A stretch of DNA of 64,000 nt from Bacillus pumilus (GTDB lineage Bacteria; Bacillota; Bacilli; Bacillales; Bacillaceae): the NCBI RefSeq assembly GCF_003431975.1, contig NZ_CP027116.1:2728001-2792000 (forward strand), written 5' to 3'. A program made the position numbers and the translations under genes. This document shows, one piece after another, positions 55,916 to 64,000 of the stretch (position 1 is the stretch's first letter; each line of letters begins with the position of its first letter). The notes under the pieces are model-generated. The model did no database searches, was not told the origin of the DNA, and worked only from the letters and a program-made list of their open reading frames with translations.

Positions 55916-57676
55916 TTAAAGGACGCTTGCACGGCCTTTGTAGATCGCTCCGCGAGCCGGATCTACTGTAATCTCTTCGCCTTCTTTTAGCAATGTTGTG
56001 GCGCTGTCAAGACCGACAATGACTGGGATGCCAAGACTTAGCCCAACGACCGCTGCATGGCTTGTTAAGCCGCCTTCTTCTGTGATCAAGGCAGATGCTT
56101 TTTCAAGAGCCCCCATCATGTCACGATCTGTACAGTTTGCGACTAGGATCGCACCATCATACATTTTTTCGTCTGCTTCTTTTCCACTTTGTGCAATGAC
56201 AACCGGTCCAAAAGCAGATTTACGGCCAATACCTTGACCTTTCGCAATGATGTCACCGACAACATATACTTTCATTAAGTTCGTAGTACCTGTTTCCCCA
56301 ACTGGCACACCTGCTGTAATGACGATTAAATCGCCATGTCTCACATAGCCTGTTTCAATCGATTTCTCGACTGCATTCTCAAGCATTTCATCAGTAGACG
56401 TTGTTTTTGATCCGCTCTTTGCAAATACACCGAATACAAGAGACAGCTTTCTTGCTACTGATTCGTTTGCAGTGACCGCTACGATTGGTGCTTTTGGTCT
56501 ATATTTTGAAATCATTCTCGCTGTATGACCGCTTTCTGTAGGTGTCACAATCGCTGCTACGTCAAGCTTCATTGCTGTATGTGCAACAGATTGACCGATC
56601 GCATCTGTAATGCTGACATCTACTTCTTCGCTTCTACGAGAAAGAATCGCTTTATAGTTGAGTGCATCTTCTGAACGAGAAGCAATGTTGTGCATTGTTT
56701 GTACAGCTTCTACTGGATATGTTCCTGCTGCTGTTTCACCAGAAAGCATAATCGCATCTGTGCCATCAAAAATGGCATTTGCCACGTCACTAGCTTCCGC
56801 ACGAGTTGGACGAGGATTACGCTGCATGCTGTCCAGCATTTGAGTAGCTGTGATGACTGGTTTACCTAAACGGTTGCATTTTTTGATCAGCATCTTTTGT
56901 ACAAGAGGTACTTCTTCTGCCGGGATCTCTACACCAAGATCTCCACGTGCAACCATCAAGCCATCTGATACCTCAAGGATTTCATCGATGTTATCAACAC
57001 CCTCTTGGTTTTCAATCTTAGGAATGATTTGAATGTCAGCCGCATTATTCTTTTCAAGAAGCTCACGAATTTCAAGAACATCAGAAGCTCGTCTCACAAA
57101 AGAAGCTGCAATGAAATCAACGCCTTGTTCAATTCCAAACAGGATATCATTGGCATCCTTTTCTGTAATACCTGGCAAGTTCACACTTACACCTGGTACG
57201 TTTACACCTTTTTTGTTTTTGAGAGTGCCTGTATTCATGACCTTTGTGACGATTTCTTTGCGGTCCATGTTTATTTCTTTTACTTCTAAACCAATAAGGC
57301 CATCATCTAATAAAATCGTTGAGCCCACTTCTACATCATGAATTAAATCTTCGTACGTCACACTAATTCTTTCCGTATTTCCAACAATGTCTTCCATACT
57401 CACGATAAGATCTGTACCAGCGACTAGCTCAATTGAGCCGTTTTCAACTGTACGTGTACGGATCTCTGGACCTTTTGTGTCAAGAAGGATCGCAATGTCC
57501 TTGCCTAATGCTTTTCCCGCTTTGCGAATGTTTTCGATGCGTGCACCATGCTCTTCAAAATCTCCATGAGAGAAGTTTAGTCTTGATACATTCATTCCTG
57601 CTTCAATCAATTCAGTCAGCTTTTCAATGCTTTCACTTGCTGGACCGATTGTACAAACGATTTTTGTCTTTCTCAT
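55916..57676 (-). CDS. pyk: Pyruvate kinase with C-terminal PEP-utiliser domain
   Basis: Last step of glycolysis. 586 residues: TIM barrel (1-~70 and ~165-340) with the signature [17 protein letters not shown] near 217, B domain (~70-165), C domain to ~470, and the extra PEP-mobilising-like domain seen in Bacillaceae (about 480-586) with [34 protein letters not shown]. The TSHAAVV segment matches the PPDK phosphohistidine loop, and this domain is regulatory. Follows pfkA by 27 bases. Confidence 0.97.
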   Translation of the reverse strand: MRKTKIVCTIGPASESIEKLTELIEAGMNVSRLNFSHGDFEEHGARIENIRKAGKALGKDIAILLDTKGPEIRTRTVENGSIELVAGTDLIVSMEDIVGNTERISVTYEDLIHDVEVGSTILLDDGLIGLEVKEINMDRKEIVTKVMNTGTLKNKKGVNVPGVSVNLPGITEKDANDILFGIEQGVDFIAASFVRRASDVLEIRELLEKNNAADIQIIPKIENQEGVDNIDEILEVSDGLMVARGDLGVEIPAEEVPLVQKMLIKKCNRLGKPVITATQMLDSMQRNPRPTRAEASDVANAIFDGTDAIMLSGETAAGTYPVEAVQTMHNIASRSEDALNYKAILSRRSEEVDVSITDAIGQSVAHTAMKLDVAAIVTPTESGHTARMISKYRPKAPIVAVTANESVARKLSLVFGVFAKSGSKTTSTDEMLENAVEKSIETGYVRHGDLIVITAGVPVGETGTTNLMKVYVVGDIIAKGQGIGRKSAFGPVVIAQSGKEADEKMYDGAILVANCTDRDMMGALEKASALITEEGGLTSHAAVVGLSLGIPVIVGLDSATTLLKEGEEITVDPARGAIYKGRASVL

Positions 57677-57703
57677 TACTGTTCCTCCTAAGGTCTTCTC
57701 GTT

Positions 57704-58972
<1,269 letters not shown>

Positions 58973-58975
<3 letters not shown>

Positions 58976-59003
58976 AAACGCCAGCCAAAAAGGCTGTACG
59001 TTT
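58973..59003 (-). terminator. Terminator of accDA
   Basis: Stem AAACG plus CAGCC against GGCTG plus CGTTT (58976-59003), then ATTTTTTTTC on the minus strand; abuts the accA stop. Confidence 0.88.
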
Positions 59004-59005
59004 AT

Positions 59006-59983
59006 TTAGTTTACCCCAATATATTGATTTTCAATCGACACTTTCCCGATTGCTTTGTATTTTTGATATCTTTGTTCGACTAGTTCTTCAGGTGTTAGTT
59101 TGAGCAAAGATGTAAGTGACTGTTTTAATGTTTTTTCAATGTAGGCTGCTTGTTGTTTCACGTCTCGGTGTGCTCCACCTTGCACTTCTTTAATAACATC
59201 ATCTATAATATCTAATTCTTTTAGGTCTGGAGCCGTAATTTTCATTGATTCTGCAGCTTTTTTCGCAAGTGATGAGTCCTTCCAGAGCAGTGCTGCTGCA
59301 CCTTCAGGTGAAATCACTGAATATGTTGAATTCTCTAGCATGTATAGGTGGTTTCCTACGCCTAAGCCTAGTGCGCCGCCACTTCCGCCTTCTCCAATGA
59401 CAATACAGACAACCGGTACACGAAGTCCTGCCATTTCGAATAGGTTTTTCGCAATTGCTTCACTTTGCCCGCGTTCTTCAGCTGCTTTACCAGGATAAGC
59501 TCCTTTTGTATCAATAAAGCAAATGATCGGACGATTAAATTTATCTGCTTGTTTCATCAAGCGCAGCGCTTTACGGTAGCCTTCTGGATGAGGCATTCCG
59601 AAATTACGGCGCAAGTTTTCTTTTGTATCTTTACCGCGCTGATGGCCAATCACCGTGACAGGAAGCCCTTTAAACGTGGCAATTCCTCCAACGATCGCTT
59701 CATCATCGCCATAAAAACGGTCACCGTGACACTCGAAAAAGTTGTCAAACAGCTCTTGAATGTAATCGAGAGTTGTTGGGCGCATCGCATGACGAGCAAT
59801 CTGGACTCTGTCCCACGGCTTTAAATTTGTATAAATGTCTGCTTCAAGTTTACTCAGACGTGTTTCAAGACGCTCAATTTCTGCACTTAAATCCATTTCT
59901 GAGTTTTGTGTGAACTTTTTCAGTTCATCAATTTTCGCTCGAAGTTCAATGACAGGTTTTTCAAATTCTAGTTCTCCAGCCAC
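59006..59983 (-). CDS. accA: Acetyl-CoA carboxylase carboxyltransferase, alpha subunit
   Basis: With AccD transfers carboxyl from carboxybiotin to acetyl-CoA, first step of fatty-acid synthesis. 325 residues. Crotonase-like fold with [35 protein letters not shown] (about 140-172), [23 protein letters not shown] (about 205), and [17 protein letters not shown]. It overlaps accD by 16 bases, so the two are translationally coupled. Confidence 0.97.
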   Translation of the reverse strand: MAGELEFEKPVIELRAKIDELKKFTQNSEMDLSAEIERLETRLSKLEADIYTNLKPWDRVQIARHAMRPTTLDYIQELFDNFFECHGDRFYGDDEAIVGGIATFKGLPVTVIGHQRGKDTKENLRRNFGMPHPEGYRKALRLMKQADKFNRPIICFIDTKGAYPGKAAEERGQSEAIAKNLFEMAGLRVPVVCIVIGEGGSGGALGLGVGNHLYMLENSTYSVISPEGAAALLWKDSSLAKKAAESMKITAPDLKELDIIDDVIKEVQGGAHRDVKQQAAYIEKTLKQSLTSLLKLTPEELVEQRYQKYKAIGKVSIENQYIGVN

Positions 59984-60843
59984 TCTCGTTCACCTCCTGT
60001 GCTGTGTAATGCTAAGATTCGGCCTAGTGTTTCTTTCATCTCTGCACGATGAATCACAGCATCAAGCTGTCCATGCTTCAATAAAAATTCAGCCGTTTGG
60101 AAGTCCTCTGGCAGGTCTTCACGAATTGTTTGTTCAATGATTCTACGACCTGCAAACCCAATTAAAGCACCGGGTTCTGCAAAGTTGTAATCACCGAGTG
60201 ACGCGAAACTAGCTGACACACCGCCAGTTGTTGGGTTCGTCATCACAGAGATAATCAAACCTTGGTCCTCACTGAACAGCTTTAATGCTGAGCTTGTTTT
60301 TGCCATCTGCATGAGACTGAGAATCCCCTCTTGCATTCTCGCTCCGCCTGATGCAGTAAAGATGATAAATGGCACCTTGTCCGCTTTTGCTTTCTCGATC
60401 GCAAGTGTGATCTTTTCACCAACAACCGAGCCCATGCTGCCCATACGGAACGTGGCATCCATGACAGCGATCACAGCAGGCTGACCTTCAATTTCACCTT
60501 TACCTGTGACAATGGCTTCATTCAAAGATGTTTTTTCTCTGTCTTTCTCAAGCTTTTCTTCGTAGCCTGGGAAACCGAGTGGGTTTTCTGAAATCAGATG
60601 CCCGTTAAATTCTTCAAATGTGCCTTCATCTACAAGGCTTTCAATACGTTGTTTTGCATTCATTTGCAAATGTCTGCCGCAATTCATGCAAACACGTAAA
60701 TTTTTATCTAGTTCTTTGGTGAGCATTATTTTTTTACATTGCGGACATTTGGTCATGATGCCTTCTGGCACATCTTGGCTTGCTTGTTCAGAGGGTACAG
60801 AAGCATATTTTTTCTTTTTACTGAAAATATTCTTGATTGACAA
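59968..60843 (-). CDS. accD: Acetyl-CoA carboxylase carboxyltransferase, beta subunit
   Basis: Zinc-finger subunit of the carboxyltransferase. Start is TTG at 60841-60843 (M-S-I-K-N-I-F-S-K), preceded by GGGAGG seven bases upstream; 291 residues, the B. subtilis length. N-terminal zinc ribbon C-x2-C-x15-C-x2-C (MTKCPQCKK ... CMNCGRH, about 31-53). The catalytic part has [18 protein letters not shown] near 158 and [28 protein letters not shown] near 195. First gene of accDA. Confidence 0.96.
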   Translation of the reverse strand: MSIKNIFSKKKKYASVPSEQASQDVPEGIMTKCPQCKKIMLTKELDKNLRVCMNCGRHLQMNAKQRIESLVDEGTFEEFNGHLISENPLGFPGYEEKLEKDREKTSLNEAIVTGKGEIEGQPAVIAVMDATFRMGSMGSVVGEKITLAIEKAKADKVPFIIFTASGGARMQEGILSLMQMAKTSSALKLFSEDQGLIISVMTNPTTGGVSASFASLGDYNFAEPGALIGFAGRRIIEQTIREDLPEDFQTAEFLLKHGQLDAVIHRAEMKETLGRILALHSTGGEREWLEN

Positions 60844-60924
60844 ATGACTACCTCCCTTTTTGAAGGGTTTTTTCTTTACACGCACATCCACTATTATAGG
60901 ACATGTCATTACTGTACCGAAACT

Positions 60925-60953
60925 ATTGTACTTTTTTTGTCAAACGCTGTCAT
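60925..60953 (-). promoter_or_regulatory. Candidate promoter of accDA
   Basis: ATGACA (60948-60953), 17 bases, TACAAT (60925-60930), minus strand, 82 bases upstream of the start. A TATAAT nearer the gene (about 60891) has no good -35. No FapR-type site is evident. The rest of the gap to ytsJ (60954-61096) has no other feature I can name. Confidence 0.5.
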
Positions 60954-61096
60954 CCTTCATTCAATTTTTTCAGTGGGGAATTGATGAGAAATGAGTATGT
61001 GTTTGGGGCGCTGAGCAGTTGATATATGTGAATTGTGAACGTCTACAAAAAAATTATCATTCCGGATGAAAAAATTTTCGCGTAAGAGTGGAAATG

Positions 61097-61134
61097 GTGC
61101 ACGTCTTTCCACTAATTTCAGAAAGAACGTGCAC
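61097..61134 (-). other. Hairpin at the 3' end of ytsJ
   Basis: GTGCACG plus TCTTTC against GAAAGA plus CGTGCAC with a one-base bulge. No T-tract directly follows on the minus strand, though TTTTTTC comes about 25 bases later. Probably a 3'-end stabilising hairpin or weak terminator. Confidence 0.5.
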
Positions 61135-61148
61135 ACTTTTCCAGATCA

Positions 61149-62381
61149 TTATTCGCCGATAATCGTTAATTTTCTTGTTTTTTCAGCGACTGCTTCTGGG
61201 TCGACTTTGATTCTTGCAACGCCAGTTTCCATTGCTGCTTTTGCTACTGCTTTTGCTACCGCTGGTGCTACGCGTGCATCAAATGGTTCAGGGATGACGT
61301 ATTCAGCTGACAATTTATCATCTGAAACAAGAGAAGCAATCGCTTCAACGGCTGCAATTTTCATTTCTTCGTTAATGTGTGTCGCACGTACATCTAATGC
61401 TCCGCGGAAAATCCCTGGGAATGCCAGTACGTTGTTCACTTGGTTCGGGAAGTCAGAACGGCCAGTCCCTACAACACTTGCGCCTGCTGCATGTGCATCT
61501 TCTGGCATGATCTCTGGATTTGGATTAGCCATAGCGAAGATGACAGGATCTTTTGCCATTTTTCCTACCATTTCTTTTGTTAAAGCACCTGCTACCGAAA
61601 CCCCGATGAAGACGTCTGCGCCTTCAATGACTTCTTCTAATGAACCTTCTTTGCGATCTTGGTTTGTGAATTTAGCAACTTCGTTTTTCACTGAATTCAT
61701 CCCGTTCGGACGGCCTTCGTAAATTGCGCCTTTTGTATCACACATGATGATATCACGTACACCGAAATGATATAGAAGCTTGATAATTGCAATTCCCGCT
61801 GCTCCAGCGCCGTTTGCCACCACTTTGATGGAAGACATTGATTTTCCAGACAGTTTCAGTGCATTCACAAGTCCTGCTACTGTGACAATCGCTGTCCCGT
61901 GCTGATCATCGTGGAAGACTGGAATGTTGGTCTCTTTTTTCAAGCGCTCTTCGATGATGAAGCAGTTTGGCGCTGCAATATCTTCAAGGTTGACACCGCC
62001 AAACGTTGGCTCAAGAAGTTTTACTGTTTCAACGATTTTGTCTACATCGTTTGTCGCAAGCGCGATTGGGAAGGCATCTACGCCAGCGAAGCTTTTGAAT
62101 AATACAGCTTTTCCTTCCATGACTGGAAGAGATGCTTCTGCACCAATATTTCCAAGCCCTAAAACAGCACTTCCGTCTGTGACAACAGCGACCATATTGC
62201 CTTTCATTGTATAATCATACACTTTGCTTGTGTCGTCATAAATATCTTTACATGGTTCTGCTACACCAGGTGAGTAAGCCAAGCTCAAGTCTTTGGCATT
62301 TTTCACTTGTACTTTTGATTTCGACTCAAGTTTGCCCTGATTCTCTTTGTGCATATGTAATGCTTCTTCTCTTAATGACAT
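61149..62381 (-). CDS. ytsJ: NADP-dependent malic enzyme YtsJ
   Basis: Oxidative decarboxylation of malate to pyruvate; in B. subtilis YtsJ is the NADPH-making member needed for growth on malate. 410 residues, short bacterial type without the phosphotransacetylase domain. YSPGVAEPCKDI (about 37), catalytic VAVVTDGSAVLGLGNIGAEASLPVMEGKAVLFK (about 64-96), FHDDQHGTAIVTVAGLVNAL (about 155), nucleotide-binding NGAGAAGIAI (about 190). Bigger relatives (MaeA, MalS) are longer. ATG about ten bases after AAGGAG; single gene with dnaE upstream. Confidence 0.95.
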   Translation of the reverse strand: MSLREEALHMHKENQGKLESKSKVQVKNAKDLSLAYSPGVAEPCKDIYDDTSKVYDYTMKGNMVAVVTDGSAVLGLGNIGAEASLPVMEGKAVLFKSFAGVDAFPIALATNDVDKIVETVKLLEPTFGGVNLEDIAAPNCFIIEERLKKETNIPVFHDDQHGTAIVTVAGLVNALKLSGKSMSSIKVVANGAGAAGIAIIKLLYHFGVRDIIMCDTKGAIYEGRPNGMNSVKNEVAKFTNQDRKEGSLEEVIEGADVFIGVSVAGALTKEMVGKMAKDPVIFAMANPNPEIMPEDAHAAGASVVGTGRSDFPNQVNNVLAFPGIFRGALDVRATHINEEMKIAAVEAIASLVSDDKLSAEYVIPEPFDARVAPAVAKAVAKAAMETGVARIKVDPEAVAEKTRKLTIIGE

Positions 62382-62473
62382 GTGATGAACACTCCTTCAA
62401 GTGGAAAATGATTTAATGAATTGCTAAGTTGATAAGCACATACTGGCAGTTTTAAATACACAGAATCTTTAAA

Positions 62474-62501
62474 ATGATAACACAATAGGTAAATTTGTAA
62501 A
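62474..62501 (-). promoter_or_regulatory. Promoter of ytsJ
   Basis: TTTACA (62496-62501), 16 bases, TATCAT (62474-62479) on the minus strand, in the 141-base gap after dnaE. Confidence 0.65.
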
Positions 62502-62522
62502 ACATATTTAGACGATTTGTCA

Positions 62523-64000
62523 TCATTTAATCACAACATTTTGGTCACCGAGCAGCTCTTTTAATTGGAAAATCACTGCATGATCTGCATGAACTTTGTA
62601 TGCATCTGGGAGTCTCACTGTCTTTTTCTGCTTCGCATAATACAAATAGACATCCGCTTCTCCGCTATGCATCGAGATCACTCGTTTTACTTGCTCTAAC
62701 AGCTCCTGCGTATGGTTTTCTTCTTTTACCCGAATGTAGACAGACTCTTTTCTTTTTGTGCCCATCTCTTCAAGCAGAACGGCTTCTTGCACGATGATTT
62801 GGCTGCTGTCATTTCTGACATCTATTCTGCCTTCAACATAAAGCATGGCGCCCTCCTCAAGTAAGGGGGACAGCTTTCTAAATTGCTCTGGAAAGACGAC
62901 GCCTTCCATTTCTCCCGTTTCATCCCCAAATGTGACAAATGCCATCGATTGACCATTTTTTGTTCGAATCGATTTCACTTTTGTCAAAAGACCACCCATT
63001 GAGACATTTCGCTTTATATAGGAAGAAAGCCTGATGATATCCACTGCACCATTCTCTCTTAAGCGATCTCGGTACGCTTGTACAGGATGATTTGATAAAT
63101 ATAGTCCAAGTGCCTCTTTTTCAAATTGCAGGAGATCGACAAGCGGCAATTCTTCTATCTCCGCATATTTTGGCTTAATGGAGAAGGTTGTATCCCCCAG
63201 AAAGTCGAGCTGATCATCTGGATTTAAAAATGACACGTGGTCTAATGCAATATCTATTGATGCCAATAACGAAGCACGATTTGGATAAAGCTCATCCATC
63301 GCCCCTGAAAAAATGAGCGCTTCAATCGTTTTTCTGTTTACACTCTTTGGTGAAACTCTTGCGCAAAAATCAAATAAATCTTCAAACGGCTTTTCCTGTC
63401 TTGCCCTGTATATATCCTTTACAGCTGACACTCCGACATTTTTAATCGCTCTTAAGCTGTAGCGGATCTCCCCTTTTTCAACCGTAAATGGAAATTCACT
63501 CTTATTAATAGAAGGCTTCAACACAGATATCCCTTTTTCCTTTGCCTCATAGAAATATTGAGCGACTTTGTCTTCATTTCCAATCACACTCGTTAAAAGT
63601 CCGCACATAAAATATAACGGATAATGCGCTTTTAAATAAGCAAGCTGAAAGCCAATCATGCTATATGCAACAGCATGGCTTCTATTAAAACCATAGTTTG
63701 CAAATTTGACGATTAAGTCATAAACGTCATTTGCAATGTTAACAGGATACTCCTTTTTTAGGCATCCTTCAACAAAATGGCTTCTCTCTTCATCAAGGAC
63801 CTTTTTATCCTTCTTTGAAACAGCTCTTCTTAATAGATCGGCCTCACCTAGCTGAAAACCAGCCATCTTCGCTGCAATCAGCATGATTTGCTCCTGATAG
63901 ACGATAACCCCATATGTGTCCTTTAAAATGTCATACAAATCAGGATGCGGGTAAGAAACCTTAACTCTGCCATGCTTTCGGTCGATGAAAAGCGGGATAT
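62523..64000 (-). CDS. dnaE: DNA polymerase III alpha subunit DnaE (5' part cut by window edge)
   Basis: Replicative polymerase that extends RNA primers before hand-over to PolC in Firmicutes. The frame is open from the stop at 62523 to the window edge; about 492 C-terminal residues of ~1110. It reads I-P-L-F-I-D-R-K-H-G at the edge. Visible: end of the palm/fingers with YGVIVYQEQIMLIAAKMAGF, RRAVSKKDKKV, FVKFANYGFNRSHAVAYSMIGFQLAYLKAHYPLYFM; the HhH tandem (KDIYRARQEKPFEDLFDFC, KTIEALIFSGAMD); then an OB domain (GGLLTKVKSIRTKNGQSMAFVTFGDETG). The PHP and catalytic aspartates are beyond the window. Confidence 0.96.
   Translation of the reverse strand, partial: IPLFIDRKHGRVKVSYPHPDLYDILKDTYGVIVYQEQIMLIAAKMAGFQLGEADLLRRAVSKKDKKVLDEERSHFVEGCLKKEYPVNIANDVYDLIVKFANYGFNRSHAVAYSMIGFQLAYLKAHYPLYFMCGLLTSVIGNEDKVAQYFYEAKEKGISVLKPSINKSEFPFTVEKGEIRYSLRAIKNVGVSAVKDIYRARQEKPFEDLFDFCARVSPKSVNRKTIEALIFSGAMDELYPNRASLLASIDIALDHVSFLNPDDQLDFLGDTTFSIKPKYAEIEELPLVDLLQFEKEALGLYLSNHPVQAYRDRLRENGAVDIIRLSSYIKRNVSMGGLLTKVKSIRTKNGQSMAFVTFGDETGEMEGVVFPEQFRKLSPLLEEGAMLYVEGRIDVRNDSSQIIVQEAVLLEEMGTKRKESVYIRVKEENHTQELLEQVKRVISMHSGEADVYLYYAKQKKTVRLPDAYKVHADHAVIFQLKELLGDQNVVIK

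Noticed and set aside
57005..57341. Overlapping plus-strand ORFs inside pyk
   Set aside because: Shadow frames of a highly conserved gene, with no ribosome site or family resemblance.
62523..63938. dnaE as a complete gene starting at 63938
   Set aside because: The codon there is an internal TTG (Leu); the frame continues to the window edge, with DnaE-like sequence upstream.

Overview
The window is an ordinary-composition, low-GC, low-repeat stretch of a Firmicutes chromosome and looks like a member of the genus Bacillus. Protein sequences and gene order follow the B. subtilis trxA-dnaE segment almost gene for gene (uvrC, trxA, xsa, etfA/B, fadB, fadR, lcfA, yshE, mutSB, polX, yshB, zapA, rnhC, pheT/S, ysgA, sspI, cstA, ysdC/B/A, rplT-rpmI-infC, ysbB/A, lytT/S, ysaA, thrS, ytxC, ytxB, dnaI/B, nrdR, speD, gapB, coaE, ytaF, mutM, polA, phoR/P, mdh-icd-citZ, ytwI, ytvI, fxsA, pyk-pfkA, accA/D, ytsJ, dnaE). 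Compared with my memory of strain 168, the glycolate and arabinose clusters around cstA are missing and a few genes are added. That fits the B. pumilus/safensis/altitudinis branch, but this is inference from recalled gene order. Most genes are on the minus strand. Both edges cut genes: uvrC at the left (3' end missing) and dnaE at the right (5' end missing).

Layout. 1-9.6 kb: DNA repair and thiol redox (uvrC, trxA), an arabinofuranosidase, the fatty-acid degradation operon lcfA-fadR-fadB-etfB-etfA with a consensus FadR operator, and an orphan immunity-like gene. 9.6-16.1 kb: zapA-yshB-polX-mutSB-yshE operon and divergent rnhC. 16.1-16.3 kb: a highly structured repeat-like element between two terminators. 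16.3-20.9 kb: pheST with a Phe T-box, and an rRNA methyltransferase. 21-25.4 kb: sspI, cstA, ysdC, ysdB, ysdA. 25.4-26.8 kb: infC-rpmI-rplT with an L20-type leader. 26.9-30.7 kb: LytST and its pyruvate facilitator pair PftAB (LrgAB family). 30.9-35 kb: HAD hydrolase, a soluble PAS chemoreceptor, thrS with a Thr T-box. 35-41.8 kb: ytxC, ytxB, replication initiation (dnaB-dnaI), nrdR, speD, gapB. 42-49.6 kb: coaE, ytaF, mutM, polA, phoPR. 49.8-64 kb: central carbon metabolism and lipid synthesis (mdh, icd, citZ, pyk, pfkA, accA, accD, ytsJ), small membrane proteins, and dnaE.

The genes combine replication and repair (uvrC, polX, polA, mutM, dnaB/I/E, mutSB, rnhC), translation (pheST, thrS, infC-rpmI-rplT) and a carbon-flow block in which glycolysis (pfkA, pyk), gluconeogenesis (gapB, ytsJ), the TCA entry (citZ, icd, mdh), pyruvate transport (pftAB, cstA) and fatty-acid synthesis versus degradation lie close together. 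Many control elements are readable: two T-boxes, an L20 leader, a FadR box, candidate LytT, PhoP and cre sites, and many intrinsic terminators. Several starts are non-ATG (TTG for fadR, zapA, coaE, icd, accD and probably lytS; GTG for xsa, rnhC, ytvI; ATT for infC).

I found no insertion sequence, prophage, CRISPR array, rRNA or tRNA gene. Nothing here amounts to a new multi-gene system. The least explained items are the structured element at 16.1-16.3 kb, two very short membrane ORFs (23 and 25 aa), the orphan Imm63-like gene, the TTGAAAAC motif cluster upstream of pfkA, and the possible small transcript with a PhoP-box-like site downstream of phoR.
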